A stretch of 64,000 bases of DNA from an uncultured Chryseobacterium sp. (GCA_913777465.1 CAJYRQ010000084.1:37739-101738), one strand, 5' to 3'. Counted from the first letter of the stretch, positions 24,543 to 33,407 are shown. Notes: generated by a model from the letters alone, not told the origin. Numbers and translations are program-made.

Positions 24543-26207
24543 ATGCTTCAAAGAATTTTACCGGGTATCTTTACCCTGATCTGTTTTTTTTCTTTTGCAC
24601 AGACCTATGAAGTGCAATACATGAGTTCCTCCAACGGAAAAATTTCTACCGACCAGACGCCTACCGTTGTTCTGGCCAATGAAAAGGAAAACTTTATCCT
24701 GAACCAAAAAATCAAAGAGAAGAAAGCGGATTTCCCTTTTGAAGTCACAAAAATAGAGAAGCCGTCCAACACTGTTTTCTCCTACGCTTTTCTGAAAACC
24801 GGTGAAATCGTATCGGCCTCTGATAATGAATCGATTAGCAAGCAGAACTTTGAGTTTACCGATGAAACCAAAAAAATCCTGGGATACAACTGTAAAAAAG
24901 CCGTTACCAAGATCAACTCCAACACTATTGAAGTCTGGTATACAAACGACCTGAAAATCCAGGGCGGACCTTCCACCATCGGACAGAACCTGGGCTTTGT
25001 ACTGGAAATCGAAAGAAATAAAACATCCGCCATTACAGCGACTTCTTTAAAAAAAATTAAGAAGACAGGGATCGACGGTATTATGAAAGGTACCGTCACT
25101 TCAACAGACCCGCTGGGCTACAGGGATCTTTTATGGAAAAGCAGATTTACTACCCTGAAGGTGTTCGACAATGAAACCATCAACTTTTCAGATCAGTCCA
25201 AATCAGATGAACAGGTTAAAAGATTCGCCAACGGAACAATTCTTCTGAAAAAAATCAAATTTCCGAAAATTACGGAAGGGGAAAATATTTTCGTGGAACT
25301 GAAACAGCAGTCGAACGGAGATGCGTATGACCGAACCGGAACGGTATTCTTCATTCCGCAGGATAAACCCCAGTCGTTTTTCAACGGGCTTGAAGACGGA
25401 GTAAAAACGCTGCCGCTGTATGAAAACGGAAACGGGAAAAAATATTACGGGATCATGACCACCGAAAATTACAATCCTCCCGTTGAAATGATGCGTTTCT
25501 TCACGGCTTTCGGAATCAGTAAATTCAACAATCTCCAGCTGAAGGACAAAACCTGGCAGACCGTCAGCCCGTACCGTGAAGACATTACCGACCTGAAACC
25601 TTCTTTAAGCGAAAAAGAACTCTGGGTTGGGGCTTTTATCGGAAACTATGACAAAGGCGGCCACAAAGTAAGCCTGGAAATCACCATTCACAAAAGCGAT
25701 CAGGCTATTTATAAAAACAATGCGGTTATCCCATTATTCAATACTTTAAATATTATGGAAATGGCGGGGCAGGAATATTCTACCATGTTTGATAAAGACC
25801 AGGGCCTTCTGGTAGAATTTACATTAAAAAAAGATTTGAAGAATGCACAGCTGAAATATACAACGACCGGGCATGGCGGCTGGGAAAACGGCGATGAATT
25901 TCTCCCTAAAACCAATTCTATCTTTCTTGACGGAAAAATGGCTTTCTCATTTATCCCCTGGAGAACCGACTGCGGATCTTACCGCCTATACAATCCTGCT
26001 TCCGGAAATTTCCCGGACGGGCTTTCTTCTTCCGACCTCAGCAGATCCAACTGGTGCCCGGGAATGGTAACGAATCCCAATTTTATCCCACTGGGTGATT
26101 TAAAAGCTGGAAAACATACCATTCAGGTAAAAATTCCCCAGGGGCCGAGAGAAGGCTCAAGTTTCAGCGCATGGAATGTTTCGGGAGTTCTTTTGGGTAA
26201 CGAATAA
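24543..26207 (+). CDS. Peptide-N-glycosidase F, type II-like
   Basis: A secreted amidase that should remove whole N-glycans from asparagine of glycoproteins. The 554-residue protein has a signal peptide (LPGIFTLICFFSFAQ) and an N-terminal domain (about residues 21-200) with a GLPGLI-like pattern (ILGYNCKKA, VWYTNDL). Two jelly-roll N-glycanase domains follow. By position the PNGase F catalytic trio maps to D263 (AYDRTGTV, like D60), E346 (YREDITDL, like E118) and E452 (GDEFLPKT, like E206). Family context such as NWCPGMVTNP and HGGWENG is also conserved. The extra N-terminal domain matches the layout of Elizabethkingia PNGase F-II, an enzyme active on core-fucosylated plant-type glycans. The ATG at 24543 is set by the promoter; the in-frame TTG at 24522 lies inside the -7 box. 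Confidence 0.88.
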   Translation: MLQRILPGIFTLICFFSFAQTYEVQYMSSSNGKISTDQTPTVVLANEKENFILNQKIKEKKADFPFEVTKIEKPSNTVFSYAFLKTGEIVSASDNESISKQNFEFTDETKKILGYNCKKAVTKINSNTIEVWYTNDLKIQGGPSTIGQNLGFVLEIERNKTSAITATSLKKIKKTGIDGIMKGTVTSTDPLGYRDLLWKSRFTTLKVFDNETINFSDQSKSDEQVKRFANGTILLKKIKFPKITEGENIFVELKQQSNGDAYDRTGTVFFIPQDKPQSFFNGLEDGVKTLPLYENGNGKKYYGIMTTENYNPPVEMMRFFTAFGISKFNNLQLKDKTWQTVSPYREDITDLKPSLSEKELWVGAFIGNYDKGGHKVSLEITIHKSDQAIYKNNAVIPLFNTLNIMEMAGQEYSTMFDKDQGLLVEFTLKKDLKNAQLKYTTTGHGGWENGDEFLPKTNSIFLDGKMAFSFIPWRTDCGSYRLYNPASGNFPDGLSSSDLSRSNWCPGMVTNPNFIPLGDLKAGKHTIQVKIPQGPREGSSFSAWNVSGVLLGNE

Positions 26208-26212
26208 AAAAA

Positions 26213-26246
26213 ACCTTCTCGTAAACGAATTACAAGAAGGTAAAAA
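26213..26246 (+). terminator. Terminator-like hairpin after the PNGase F gene
   Basis: ACCTTCT and AGAAGGT pair across a loop of about 14 nt, 5 nt after the stop. It lacks a clean T run, so it is a weak terminator or an mRNA 3' end. The remaining gap up to the asnB promoter is very AT-rich and shows nothing else. Confidence 0.5.
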
Positions 26247-26472
26247 CACAAATGATGAAAAAAAATTATTTCGAGCCACAAAGTAAAGCTGAAAATTAGT
26301 CAAATAAATTACCATAGATTAAGAAATATCTCATAATAATTTCGTATACAAAGAAAACCGGTGATGAAAGTGAAAAAATTTAACTTTAATCCTGTTTTTT
26401 ACATCAAATAATTAATTTTTTACTTATTTAAAATCAAATTAATTAAAATTTTAAATCAAATAAAAATTTTTG

Positions 26473-26503
26473 TTGTTTTTTTTAAACCACACCAATACTT
26501 TTG
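26473..26503 (+). promoter_or_regulatory. Promoter of asnB
   Basis: TTG (26473-26475), 20 nt, then TACTTTTG (26496-26503). Both elements match, and the start codon is 21 nt downstream. Two AT-rich direct repeats, near TTTAAAATCAAAT and TTTTAAATCAAAT, lie upstream at about 26427-26463. Confidence 0.75.
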
Positions 26504-26524
26504 TTTTAAATTAAATGATAAAAT

Positions 26525-28201
26525 ATGTGTGGAATTGTATGTTTGTTTGATGCCAAACAAAAAACCGAAATCCTGAGACCCCAGGTTCTTGAAATGTCTA
26601 AGAAGATACGCCACCGTGGCCCGGACTGGAGCGGCGTATTCCAGAATGATAAAGTGGTTTTCTCCCATGAGCGGCTGGCCATCGTAGATCCGACTTCCGG
26701 AAAGCAGCCCCTGTTTACCAAAGACGGGAAAACAGTACTGGCCGTAAACGGTGAAATCTACAACCACAGGGAATTAAAAGAAGAATTTCCCGATTACGAG
26801 TTCCAGACCCAGTCGGATTGTGAAGTAATTTTAGCGCTTTACGGAAAATACGGAAAAGATTTTATTGAGAAGCTGAACGGTATTTTTGCCTTCTCCTTAT
26901 ACGATACGGAAAACGACGTTTACCTCATCGCCCGCGACCACATGGGAATCTGCCCGCTCTACCACGGCTGGGATAAAAACGGAAACTATTACGTGGCCTC
27001 CGAACTCAAAGCCCTTGAAGGCGTCTGCAAAACCATCGAAACCTTTTTGCCGGGGCATCTGGTGTACAGCAAAGACGGAAGCGAACTTCAGCAGTGGTAC
27101 AAAAGAGATTGGGAAAACTACGATGCCGTAAAAGACAACCCAACGGACATTGATGCTTTACGCAAAGGGCTGGAAGATGCGGTACACCGGCAGCTGATGA
27201 GCGATGTACCTTACGGGGTCCTGCTTTCCGGCGGATTGGATTCATCCGTCATTTCTGCCATTACTGCAAAATTTGCCCGCCAGAGAATCGAAAGCGACGA
27301 TACCCAGGAAGCCTGGTACCCGAGATTGCACAGTTTTGCCGTAGGGCTGGCCGGATCTCCGGATCTTATTGCCGCGCAGAAAGCAGCAGATCATATCGGT
27401 TCGGTTCACCATGAAGTTAATTTCACTGTTCAGGAAGGGCTGGATGCGGTAAGGGATGTGATTTACCACCTGGAGACCTATGATGTGACCACCGTGAGGG
27501 CTTCTACCCCGATGTATCTTCTGGCAAGGGTCATCAAATCGATGGGGATTAAAATGGTGCTGTCGGGAGAAGGTTCCGATGAACTCTTCGGCGGATACCT
27601 TTATTTCCATAAGGCACCGAATGCCAAAGAATTTCATGACGAAACCGTAAGAAAGCTAGGAAAACTTCACCTCTACGACTGCCTGAGAGCCAACAAGGCT
27701 TTAATGAGCTGGGGAATTGAAGGACGGGTGCCGTTCCTGGACAAAGAGTTTATGGATGTCGCCATGACCCTGAACCCAAAAGATAAAATGGTAGATGCCA
27801 CTGAAGGAAAAATCGAGAAGTGGGTGTTGAGAAAAGCCTTTGAGGACCTGCTTCCGGAATCGATTGCCTGGAGACAAAAAGAGCAGTTTTCCGATGGTGT
27901 CGGTTATTCCTGGATCGACACGTTGAAATCGGTTGCCGAAAAAGAAGTGAGTGATGAAATGATGGACAGTGCCCGGTTCCGGTTCCCGATAAATACACCC
28001 CAGAACAAGGAAGAATACCGTTACCGGACGATATTCGAAGAACATTTTCCAAGTGAAACGGCAGCAGCAACCGTACCTTCGGTACCTTCCGTAGCCTGCT
28101 CCACGCCGATTGCCCTGGAATGGGATGAAGCCTTTAAAAATATGAACGACCCGAGCGGAAGAGCTGTGAAAGTGCATGAAACCTCTTATGGCGAAGCGTA
28201 A
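26525..28201 (+). CDS. asnB: Asparagine synthase (glutamine-hydrolysing)
   Basis: A 558-residue cytoplasmic enzyme that makes asparagine from aspartate, ATP and glutamine. The glutaminase domain begins MCGIVCLFD; the second residue, Cys, is the nucleophile after Met removal. RHRGPDWSG, ERLAIVDP and NGEIYNH are the standard motifs. The synthetase domain has the PP-loop LLSGGLDSSV near residue 235 and GEGSDELFGGY near 347. Length and layout match AsnB. It has its own strong promoter. A terminator is not seen until about 540 nt downstream, beyond a block of repeats. Confidence 0.94.
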   Translation: MCGIVCLFDAKQKTEILRPQVLEMSKKIRHRGPDWSGVFQNDKVVFSHERLAIVDPTSGKQPLFTKDGKTVLAVNGEIYNHRELKEEFPDYEFQTQSDCEVILALYGKYGKDFIEKLNGIFAFSLYDTENDVYLIARDHMGICPLYHGWDKNGNYYVASELKALEGVCKTIETFLPGHLVYSKDGSELQQWYKRDWENYDAVKDNPTDIDALRKGLEDAVHRQLMSDVPYGVLLSGGLDSSVISAITAKFARQRIESDDTQEAWYPRLHSFAVGLAGSPDLIAAQKAADHIGSVHHEVNFTVQEGLDAVRDVIYHLETYDVTTVRASTPMYLLARVIKSMGIKMVLSGEGSDELFGGYLYFHKAPNAKEFHDETVRKLGKLHLYDCLRANKALMSWGIEGRVPFLDKEFMDVAMTLNPKDKMVDATEGKIEKWVLRKAFEDLLPESIAWRQKEQFSDGVGYSWIDTLKSVAEKEVSDEMMDSARFRFPINTPQNKEEYRYRTIFEEHFPSETAAATVPSVPSVACSTPIALEWDEAFKNMNDPSGRAVKVHETSYGEA

Positions 28202-28202
28202 A

Positions 28203-28356
28203 AGTGAATGGTGAATTTAGAACTGAATTAAAAATGACAAGCACAGCGGATTGACCCGCAGGAATTCACTGTTGGCCGAAAGTAAATGGTGAATTTAGAA
28301 CTGAATTAAAATTGACAAGCGCAGCGGATTGCCCCACAGGAATTCACTATTGACAG
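28203..28356. repeat. Family A intergenic repeat, two tandem copies
   Basis: A 78-bp unit, AGTRAATGGTGAATTTAGAA ... AGCGCAGCGGATTG ... GGAATTCACT ... , appears at 28203-28280 and again at 28281-28356 with few differences. It starts 2 nt after the asnB stop. Related copies lie at 28541-28645 and 31267-31425. It contains the inverted pairs GTGAATT / AATTCAC, so each unit can fold on itself. No coding potential. Confidence 0.8.
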
Positions 28357-28390
28357 CTTATCAATGATGATCATCAAAAACAGAACGGGC

Positions 28391-28468
28391 AAAACCTTAA
28401 CTGCAATTCCACTCCTCTGGAGGGGTGGCAAAAATTCAAAGAATTTTTGACGGGGTGGTTTCCCACAG
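28391..28468. repeat. Family B intergenic repeat, copy 1
   Basis: The stretch from AAAACCTTAACTGCAATTCC through CTCTGGAGGGGTGGC, AAAATTCAAAGAATTTTTGA and CGGGGTGGTTT recurs at 31621-31700 with small changes. The core AAAATTCAAAGAATTTTTGA and CGGGGTGG is identical in both. It lies between family A copies at both loci. Confidence 0.8.
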
Positions 28469-28540
28469 TTCAATCGTGAACCGCCAACTAAGCATATTCA
28501 GAATTGACCATTGATTCACAGAAATTGACTATAAGCCAAA

Positions 28541-28645
28541 AATGAATGGTCAATTTTGCTCAGCAAGTGAATGGTCAATTTTAAAACTGAACCAAAATTG
28601 ACAAGCGCACCGGATTCACCGCAGGAATTGACTTATGACCAAAAG
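28541..28645. repeat. Family A intergenic repeat, one partial and one full copy
   Basis: A partial copy (AATGAATGGTCAATTTTGCT, from 28541) precedes a full one from 28565 (AAGTGAATGGTCAATTTTAA ... TTGACAAGCGCACCGGATTC ... GGAATTGAC). Compared with the first copies, it carries the matched changes GTCAATT and AATTGAC, so the pairing potential is kept. Confidence 0.75.
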
Positions 28646-28738
28646 TGAATGATTATTTTTAAGTAAATAACCGTTTAACCTATCATTTATTGACCATCAA
28701 CTCAGTCTTCTCCGGAGACCGGAATTTCAAAATTTATT

Positions 28739-28768
28739 AATCCTGTAGCGATACAGGATTTTTTTTTG
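28739..28768 (+). terminator. Strong plus-strand terminator
   Basis: AATCCTGTA and TACAGGATT enclose GCGA, followed by eight more T residues. It is the first good terminator after asnB, 540 nt beyond the stop, and it shields the next gene. Confidence 0.85.
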
Positions 28769-28865
28769 AATTAACGGTAACAATATTGTCAGAATTTAAC
28801 CGTTAATCAAAAATATTATCTAATAAATAATTATATTTGGAAAACGAAAATATCAATTATAAAAA

Positions 28866-29678
28866 ATGAGAAGAAACATTACTATCTTATTTGCCTTATT
28901 AGCCATGACTTTTGCTTTCGGACAGGGAAAATACGGTAAATATCTTAGCTCTAAAAAGCTGGCCATGACGTATAAAAGCGTGAAAGATGGCGATAAAGAC
29001 GACTTTTACCAACAATATTACTGGCTGGTAAAAGCAGAGCAGCTGAAAACCTATCCCCACCTGAAAGATATAAAGCCGAAAGTTTTATATGAGTTCGTAA
29101 AAAAAGTAAACCCTCAGAATCCTACGAAAAAACTGGATGCCAGAGGAAAGGAACTCAGAGCAACGGCAGAATTGTCTTTAAACCAGTATTTCAAAAACAA
29201 AAACCTGGACAACAATTCGGTTCTGATGTACAATCTTGAAACCTATGTAGATCCTTCAAAAGGACAGTATTATACAAAGGTGGATGCCGAAAAGATCAAG
29301 GAACTGGTACCGAAAGAGTTGTATGCTTTCAATTCCAACAACAGGAATACCGGCGAGGATAAAACCTATTACCTTTGGATCAATAAAGAGAAAGACGATT
29401 TCAACATCGTAGATATTATCCCGGATGAAAAAGAAAACAAGGCATTTTACGCAAGAGTGAAGCAGTATCTTCCGAGCTATAAATTTTCGAAATATGTTCC
29501 GTCTGTAAAAAAAGGAACAAAAACCGACAGAACCGATGCGGATTATTACTACATCATGCCGTTTGAACAGAACACGGATAATATTGAATACAAAACCAAG
29601 GATTTCAAAAACTTCGAATTAAGCCAGTACAGAAAAGCCGGCGACGAATGGAAAGGGGTGGAGAAACCAAGAAAATAA
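28866..29678 (+). CDS. Exported protein of unknown function
   Basis: A 270-residue protein with a signal peptide (RRNITILFALLAMTFAFGQ) and no lipobox, so it is periplasmic or secreted. The mature part is Lys- and Tyr-rich and mixed alpha/beta, with no domain I recognise. KYLSSKKLAMTYKSVKDG opens it, and a DADYYYIMPFEQ stretch lies near the end. It has its own -7 box (TATATTTG, 28832-28839, 26 nt before the ATG) and a strong terminator after the stop, so it is transcribed alone. Confidence 0.75.
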   Translation: MRRNITILFALLAMTFAFGQGKYGKYLSSKKLAMTYKSVKDGDKDDFYQQYYWLVKAEQLKTYPHLKDIKPKVLYEFVKKVNPQNPTKKLDARGKELRATAELSLNQYFKNKNLDNNSVLMYNLETYVDPSKGQYYTKVDAEKIKELVPKELYAFNSNNRNTGEDKTYYLWINKEKDDFNIVDIIPDEKENKAFYARVKQYLPSYKFSKYVPSVKKGTKTDRTDADYYYIMPFEQNTDNIEYKTKDFKNFELSQYRKAGDEWKGVEKPRK

Positions 29679-29683
29679 ACCAA

Positions 29684-29716
29684 AAAGTCCTGCGAATTTC
29701 GCAGGACTTTTTTTTG
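29684..29716 (+). terminator. Terminator of the exported-protein gene
   Basis: AAAGTCCTGCGA and TCGCAGGACTTT form a 12-bp stem followed by eight T residues, directly after the stop. Confidence 0.88.
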
Positions 29717-29858
29717 GGGATAGGTATGTATTTTTTGAAGTTCAACCATCCTGAGATATATCATTATCCCCATTTAAGGAACGGATATTGCTGTCGTAAA
29801 ATATTCTTTATTTTCTTTGAACCAATAAATCCAGAAAATCATTTCCGGTACTTTACTT

Positions 29859-31265
29859 ATGTCAGAAGAACTATCACAGCCGACCGATCCGATCAAAAAA
29901 ATTCTACCGTTGATCCTGGCAACAGCTATTTTTATGCAGATGCTGGATTCCACGATTCTTAATACTTCCCTTCCTTCCATTGCAAAAGATCTGCACGAAT
30001 CGCCGCTCAATATGCAGAATGCCATTATCAGTTATGTTTTAACCCTGGCTGTCTTTATGCCGGCAAGCGGCTTTCTGGCAGACCGGTTCGGAACGAAAAA
30101 GGTATTTATATTTTCCCTTGTTCTTTTCAGCATCGGCTCACTGTTCTGCGCCCTGTCCCAAAACCTGACCCATCTGGTGATTTCCCGTGTGGTGCAGGGT
30201 GTGGGCGGCAGCCTGATGACGCCGGTCGGAAAACTGGCCCTGATCAAGACTTTTGATAAAAATGAGCTCCTGAAAGCCATGAACTTTGCCATTATCCCGG
30301 CACTCATCGGCCCGGTATTGGGCCCGCTGGTAGGAGGTTATATGGTAGATTACCTTTCCTGGCACTGGATTTTTTTAATCAACATCCCGATCGGGATTCT
30401 GGGAATTACCTTGGGGTTGAAATTTATGCCGAATTACAAATCCAAAGATGTGGAATTTGACCTGAAAGGCTTTTTGATTTTTGCAGCGGCTTCGCTTCTT
30501 CTTTCTGTTGCTCTGGAACTTTTCGGGGATATGCAGAACATCACTCCGGTGCTGGTTGTCTTCATCCTTGGATTCCTTTGCCTTTATTATTATTACCGTC
30601 ACGCCAAAAGAGACGACAGCCCTATTTTTCCGCTGAACCTATTTCAGGTAAGAACCTTCAGGGTCGGGATCATCGGAAACCTGGCTACCCGGTTGGGGAT
30701 CAGTTCCGTTCCGCTTTTGCTGCCCCTGATGATCCAGATCGCGTATAAGCAGTCGGCAGTTACCTCCGGATGGATCATTGCACCGATGGCACTAACAGCC
30801 ATATTCGGTAAATCTTATGTTATTAAAATTTTAGATAAATTCGGTTACCGGCAGACCCTGATGACGAATACCTTTATCATCGGGACTTTAATCTGTCTTC
30901 TGGCCATTCCGGACATCAACACCTCACTGTATTGGTTTGTTCCGATTATTGCCATTCTGGGATTTTTCAACTCGATCCAGTTTACTTCCATGAACACCAT
31001 TTCTATTGCCGACCTCCGGAATTTCCAGACCAGCAGCGGGAATTCCCTATTATCCGTTAACCAACAGCTGGCCATCGGTTTCGGGATCGCCTTCGGACTA
31101 ATTGTTCTGAAAATTTTTGAAAATACCAACCTCATCCACGGCGAAATGCACAATGCTTTCCGCTTAACATTTCTTACCGTTGGTATCCTGACCATCATTT
31201 CAGGCTTTGTCTTCCGCAGGCTTCATCTCTCGGATGGTAAAAATATGCAGTCGAAGGAAGATTAG
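29859..31265 (+). CDS. MFS drug exporter, DHA2 (EmrB/QacA) family
   Basis: A 468-residue inner-membrane proton antiporter with about 14 predicted helices, the number that marks the DHA2 branch. Family motifs: MLDSTILNTSLPSIAKDL in helix 1, LADRFGTKKVFI after helix 2 (motif A), SRVVQGVGGSLMTPVGKLAL (motif B), and LIGPVLGPLVGGYMVDYLSWHWIFLINIPIG (motif C and the following turn). Substrates are not predictable. No adaptor or outer-membrane partner is adjacent. The stop is followed at once by repeat-rich DNA. Confidence 0.9.
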   Translation: MSEELSQPTDPIKKILPLILATAIFMQMLDSTILNTSLPSIAKDLHESPLNMQNAIISYVLTLAVFMPASGFLADRFGTKKVFIFSLVLFSIGSLFCALSQNLTHLVISRVVQGVGGSLMTPVGKLALIKTFDKNELLKAMNFAIIPALIGPVLGPLVGGYMVDYLSWHWIFLINIPIGILGITLGLKFMPNYKSKDVEFDLKGFLIFAAASLLLSVALELFGDMQNITPVLVVFILGFLCLYYYYRHAKRDDSPIFPLNLFQVRTFRVGIIGNLATRLGISSVPLLLPLMIQIAYKQSAVTSGWIIAPMALTAIFGKSYVIKILDKFGYRQTLMTNTFIIGTLICLLAIPDINTSLYWFVPIIAILGFFNSIQFTSMNTISIADLRNFQTSSGNSLLSVNQQLAIGFGIAFGLIVLKIFENTNLIHGEMHNAFRLTFLTVGILTIISGFVFRRLHLSDGKNMQSKED

Positions 31266-31266
31266 G

Positions 31267-31425
31267 AGTGAATGGTGAACAGGTGAATGGTGAATTTTGC
31301 TTCGCAAGTGAATCGTGAATTTTAAAACTGAATCAAAATTCACAGGTACAGCGGATTGACCCGAAGGAATTGACGATTGACAAAAGTGAATGGTGAATTT
31401 TGCTCCGCAAGTGAATGGTCAATCT
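31267..31425. repeat. Family A intergenic repeat, copies at a second locus
   Basis: Partial units (GTGAATGGTGAATTTTGCTT and similar) flank a full unit at about 31307-31383 (GAATTTTAAAACTGAATCAA ... ACAGCGGATTGACCC ... GGAATTGAC). It begins right after the MFS stop, just as the first block begins right after the asnB stop. Confidence 0.75.
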
Positions 31426-31620
31426 TACACGGTTTTTAATGGGAGCCCCTAAAAGGCGCCAAAGGTTTTTAATGCTTTATGTAAAAAAAAACGCAAATAT
31501 TTTAAAGTTAGTATTACCGGTTTACAAATTTGACAAAGTCAAATTCCTTACTCCTTTTAGCTGAACGGCTGTTCAATTCTTTTGATTTCTAGCACATTCC
31601 AGTAAAAAAACCAAAAGAAA

Positions 31621-31700
31621 ACACCTTAACCTCAATTCCCCTCCGGCTCGGAGGGGTGTCGAAAATTCAAAGAATTTTTGACGGGGTGGTTTTTGCAGAT
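31621..31700. repeat. Family B intergenic repeat, copy 2
   Basis: CCTTAACCTCAATTCCCCTC, CGGAGGGGTGTCG, AAAATTCAAAGAATTTTTGA, CGGGGTGGTTTTTGCAG. It matches 28391-28468. The stretch between the two repeats (31426-31620) shows nothing else that I can support. Confidence 0.8.
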
Positions 31701-31741
31701 GAATGGTCAATGGTTAATTTGCTACTGCAGAGGTACACAGT

Positions 31742-31774
31742 AAACCTCATAGGTTTTGAAAACCTATGAGGTTT
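31742..31774. repeat. Long perfect palindrome
   Basis: AAACCTCATAGGTTTT is followed at once by its inverse complement (AAAACCTATGAGGTTT) with a single G between. It could form a hairpin in RNA from either strand. The lack of a loop and of a T run makes a normal terminator unlikely; it looks like a mobile palindromic repeat. Confidence 0.7.
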
Positions 31775-31964
31775 GAAACTTATTACCACAGATCAATGGA
31801 ACCTTACCGCATATGCTGTAATTTTGCTCACAGGATAAGGAATAATAACCGGATAGAATTTTTTTGCAGGTAAACAGGTCAGTCCGATTATTCTTTTCCC
31901 TATTTTTATCATTGAGCTTTAAACAGAGACAGCTTAGAAACGACTAAAATTAAAACCACAGCAT

Positions 31965-32867
31965 ATGTCAAACATCGGACTTATTATTGAAGAGAAATCA
32001 GCGGATATAGGAAATTTTCTGGTAGGAAGGCTGCTGCCCTTCCGTGAGAAGAGAGCGGTCGGCCCTTTTGTTTTTATCGAACATATGGGTCCGGCAGATT
32101 TAAAGGATTACCATAACCTTGATGTTCCGCCACACCCGCATATCGGGCTTTCTACCCTAACCTATCTTTTAGAAGGATCTATCTTTCACCGTGACAGCAT
32201 CGGAAGTGCCGTTGAGATCCAGCCGGGCGCCGTAAACTGGATGACTGCCGGAAAAGGGGTCGTGCATTCCGAAAGAACGCCGGAATACCTGAGACATTCG
32301 GATAAAAGGCTTCACGGGTTCCAGATCTGGGTGGGTCTTCCAAAACATTTGGAACAGTCTGAACCGAGCTTCCACCATACCGAAGCGGCCGATATCCCGG
32401 TGTGGGAAGAAAACGGGATCCGGTACAAACTGATTGCCGGAGAAGCCTTCGGAAGGAAATCCCTGGTTCCGGTTCACAGTAAACTGTTTTTTATTGAAAT
32501 CAAAACCAAAGACGCTCAAAAGATCAGTATCGGAAAAGATCTTTACGGGGAAGCAGCCATGTATGTACTGGACGGAACGGTTACCACCGACGGAAATTCT
32601 TACGGCTCCAAGCAGCTGCTGATTGCCAAAAATACCCAGCTTTGCGAATTCGAGATGAGTGAAAACGGAACGGTTTATCTGTTCGGCGGCGAGCCGTTTG
32701 AAGAAGAACGTTTTATTTTCTGGAATTTTGTGAACTCCGACAAAGAGCTGATCGAGCAGGCCAAGGTAAACTGGAATGATCAGAACCACGAAGCTTTCCC
32801 TTTGGTTCCGGGTGACGATGAAGACTATGTGCCGCTTCCGAAAGCCATTTTAAACCGAAAACAATAA
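31965..32867 (+). CDS. Pirin family protein
   Basis: A 300-residue bicupin of the pirin family. The N-terminal cupin holds the metal-binding pattern PPHPHIGLSTLTYLLEGSIFHRDS near residues 57-80 and later H and E in GVVHSERTP. Bacterial pirins include quercetinases and redox-related regulators; the activity of this one is not evident. It begins a plus-strand cluster with a flavin reductase (6 nt gap), OsmC and an acetyltransferase, which suggests a role in redox or electrophile stress. Confidence 0.88.
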   Translation: MSNIGLIIEEKSADIGNFLVGRLLPFREKRAVGPFVFIEHMGPADLKDYHNLDVPPHPHIGLSTLTYLLEGSIFHRDSIGSAVEIQPGAVNWMTAGKGVVHSERTPEYLRHSDKRLHGFQIWVGLPKHLEQSEPSFHHTEAADIPVWEENGIRYKLIAGEAFGRKSLVPVHSKLFFIEIKTKDAQKISIGKDLYGEAAMYVLDGTVTTDGNSYGSKQLLIAKNTQLCEFEMSENGTVYLFGGEPFEEERFIFWNFVNSDKELIEQAKVNWNDQNHEAFPLVPGDDEDYVPLPKAILNRKQ

Positions 32868-32873
32868 AGAACC

Positions 32874-33407
32874 ATGAAAATATTAGCCTTTGCAGGAAGC
32901 ACGTCTTCCACCTCTATTAATAAAGAGCTTGTCAAGTTTGTCCTGAAGGATTTTCAGGAGGATGAAACCAACCTGATCGACCTGAATGATTTCGACATGC
33001 CCGTATTTTCCGTTGACCGCGAAAAGAAGGGCTTTCCGGATGAAGCCCATCATTTTTTAAAGGTGATTGAAGACTGCGATGTGATCATCTGCTCGCTGGC
33101 CGAACACAACCGGTCCTACAGTGCCGCATTTAAAAATGTTTTCGACTGGGCCTCCAGAATCAACGTCAAGGTATTCCAGAACAAGCCGATGTTCCTGATG
33201 TCTACGTCTCCCGGCGGGTACGGCGGCGGCAATGTGATGAATACGGCAAAGACGTTTTTTCCGAATTTCGGAGCCGACATCAGAGAGACTTTTTCGCTTC
33301 CTAAATTTTATGAGAATTTTGATCTTGAAAGCGGAATCATTAGCCCGGAAATGCTGGAAGAACTGAAAGACAAAATCAAAAATTTTAAACATCAGATCAG
33401 GAACTGA
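32874..33407 (+). CDS. NADPH-dependent FMN reductase family protein
   Basis: A 177-residue flavodoxin-like protein. The phosphate-binding loop is FAGSTSSTSINKELV at residues 6-20, and an AEHNRSYSAAFKNVFDWAS stretch at about 77-95 contacts FMN and the dimer partner. TSPGGYGGGN near 110 is typical of the family. It probably reduces flavins, quinones or nitro compounds with NAD(P)H. It lies 6 nt after the pirin stop. Confidence 0.85.
   Translation: MKILAFAGSTSSTSINKELVKFVLKDFQEDETNLIDLNDFDMPVFSVDREKKGFPDEAHHFLKVIEDCDVIICSLAEHNRSYSAAFKNVFDWASRINVKVFQNKPMFLMSTSPGGYGGGNVMNTAKTFFPNFGADIRETFSLPKFYENFDLESGIISPEMLEELKDKIKNFKHQIRN

Noticed and set aside
28203-28645. The repeat block as a CRISPR array
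   Set aside because: The units are 78 bp and directly adjacent, with no short repeats separated by unique spacers and no cas genes.
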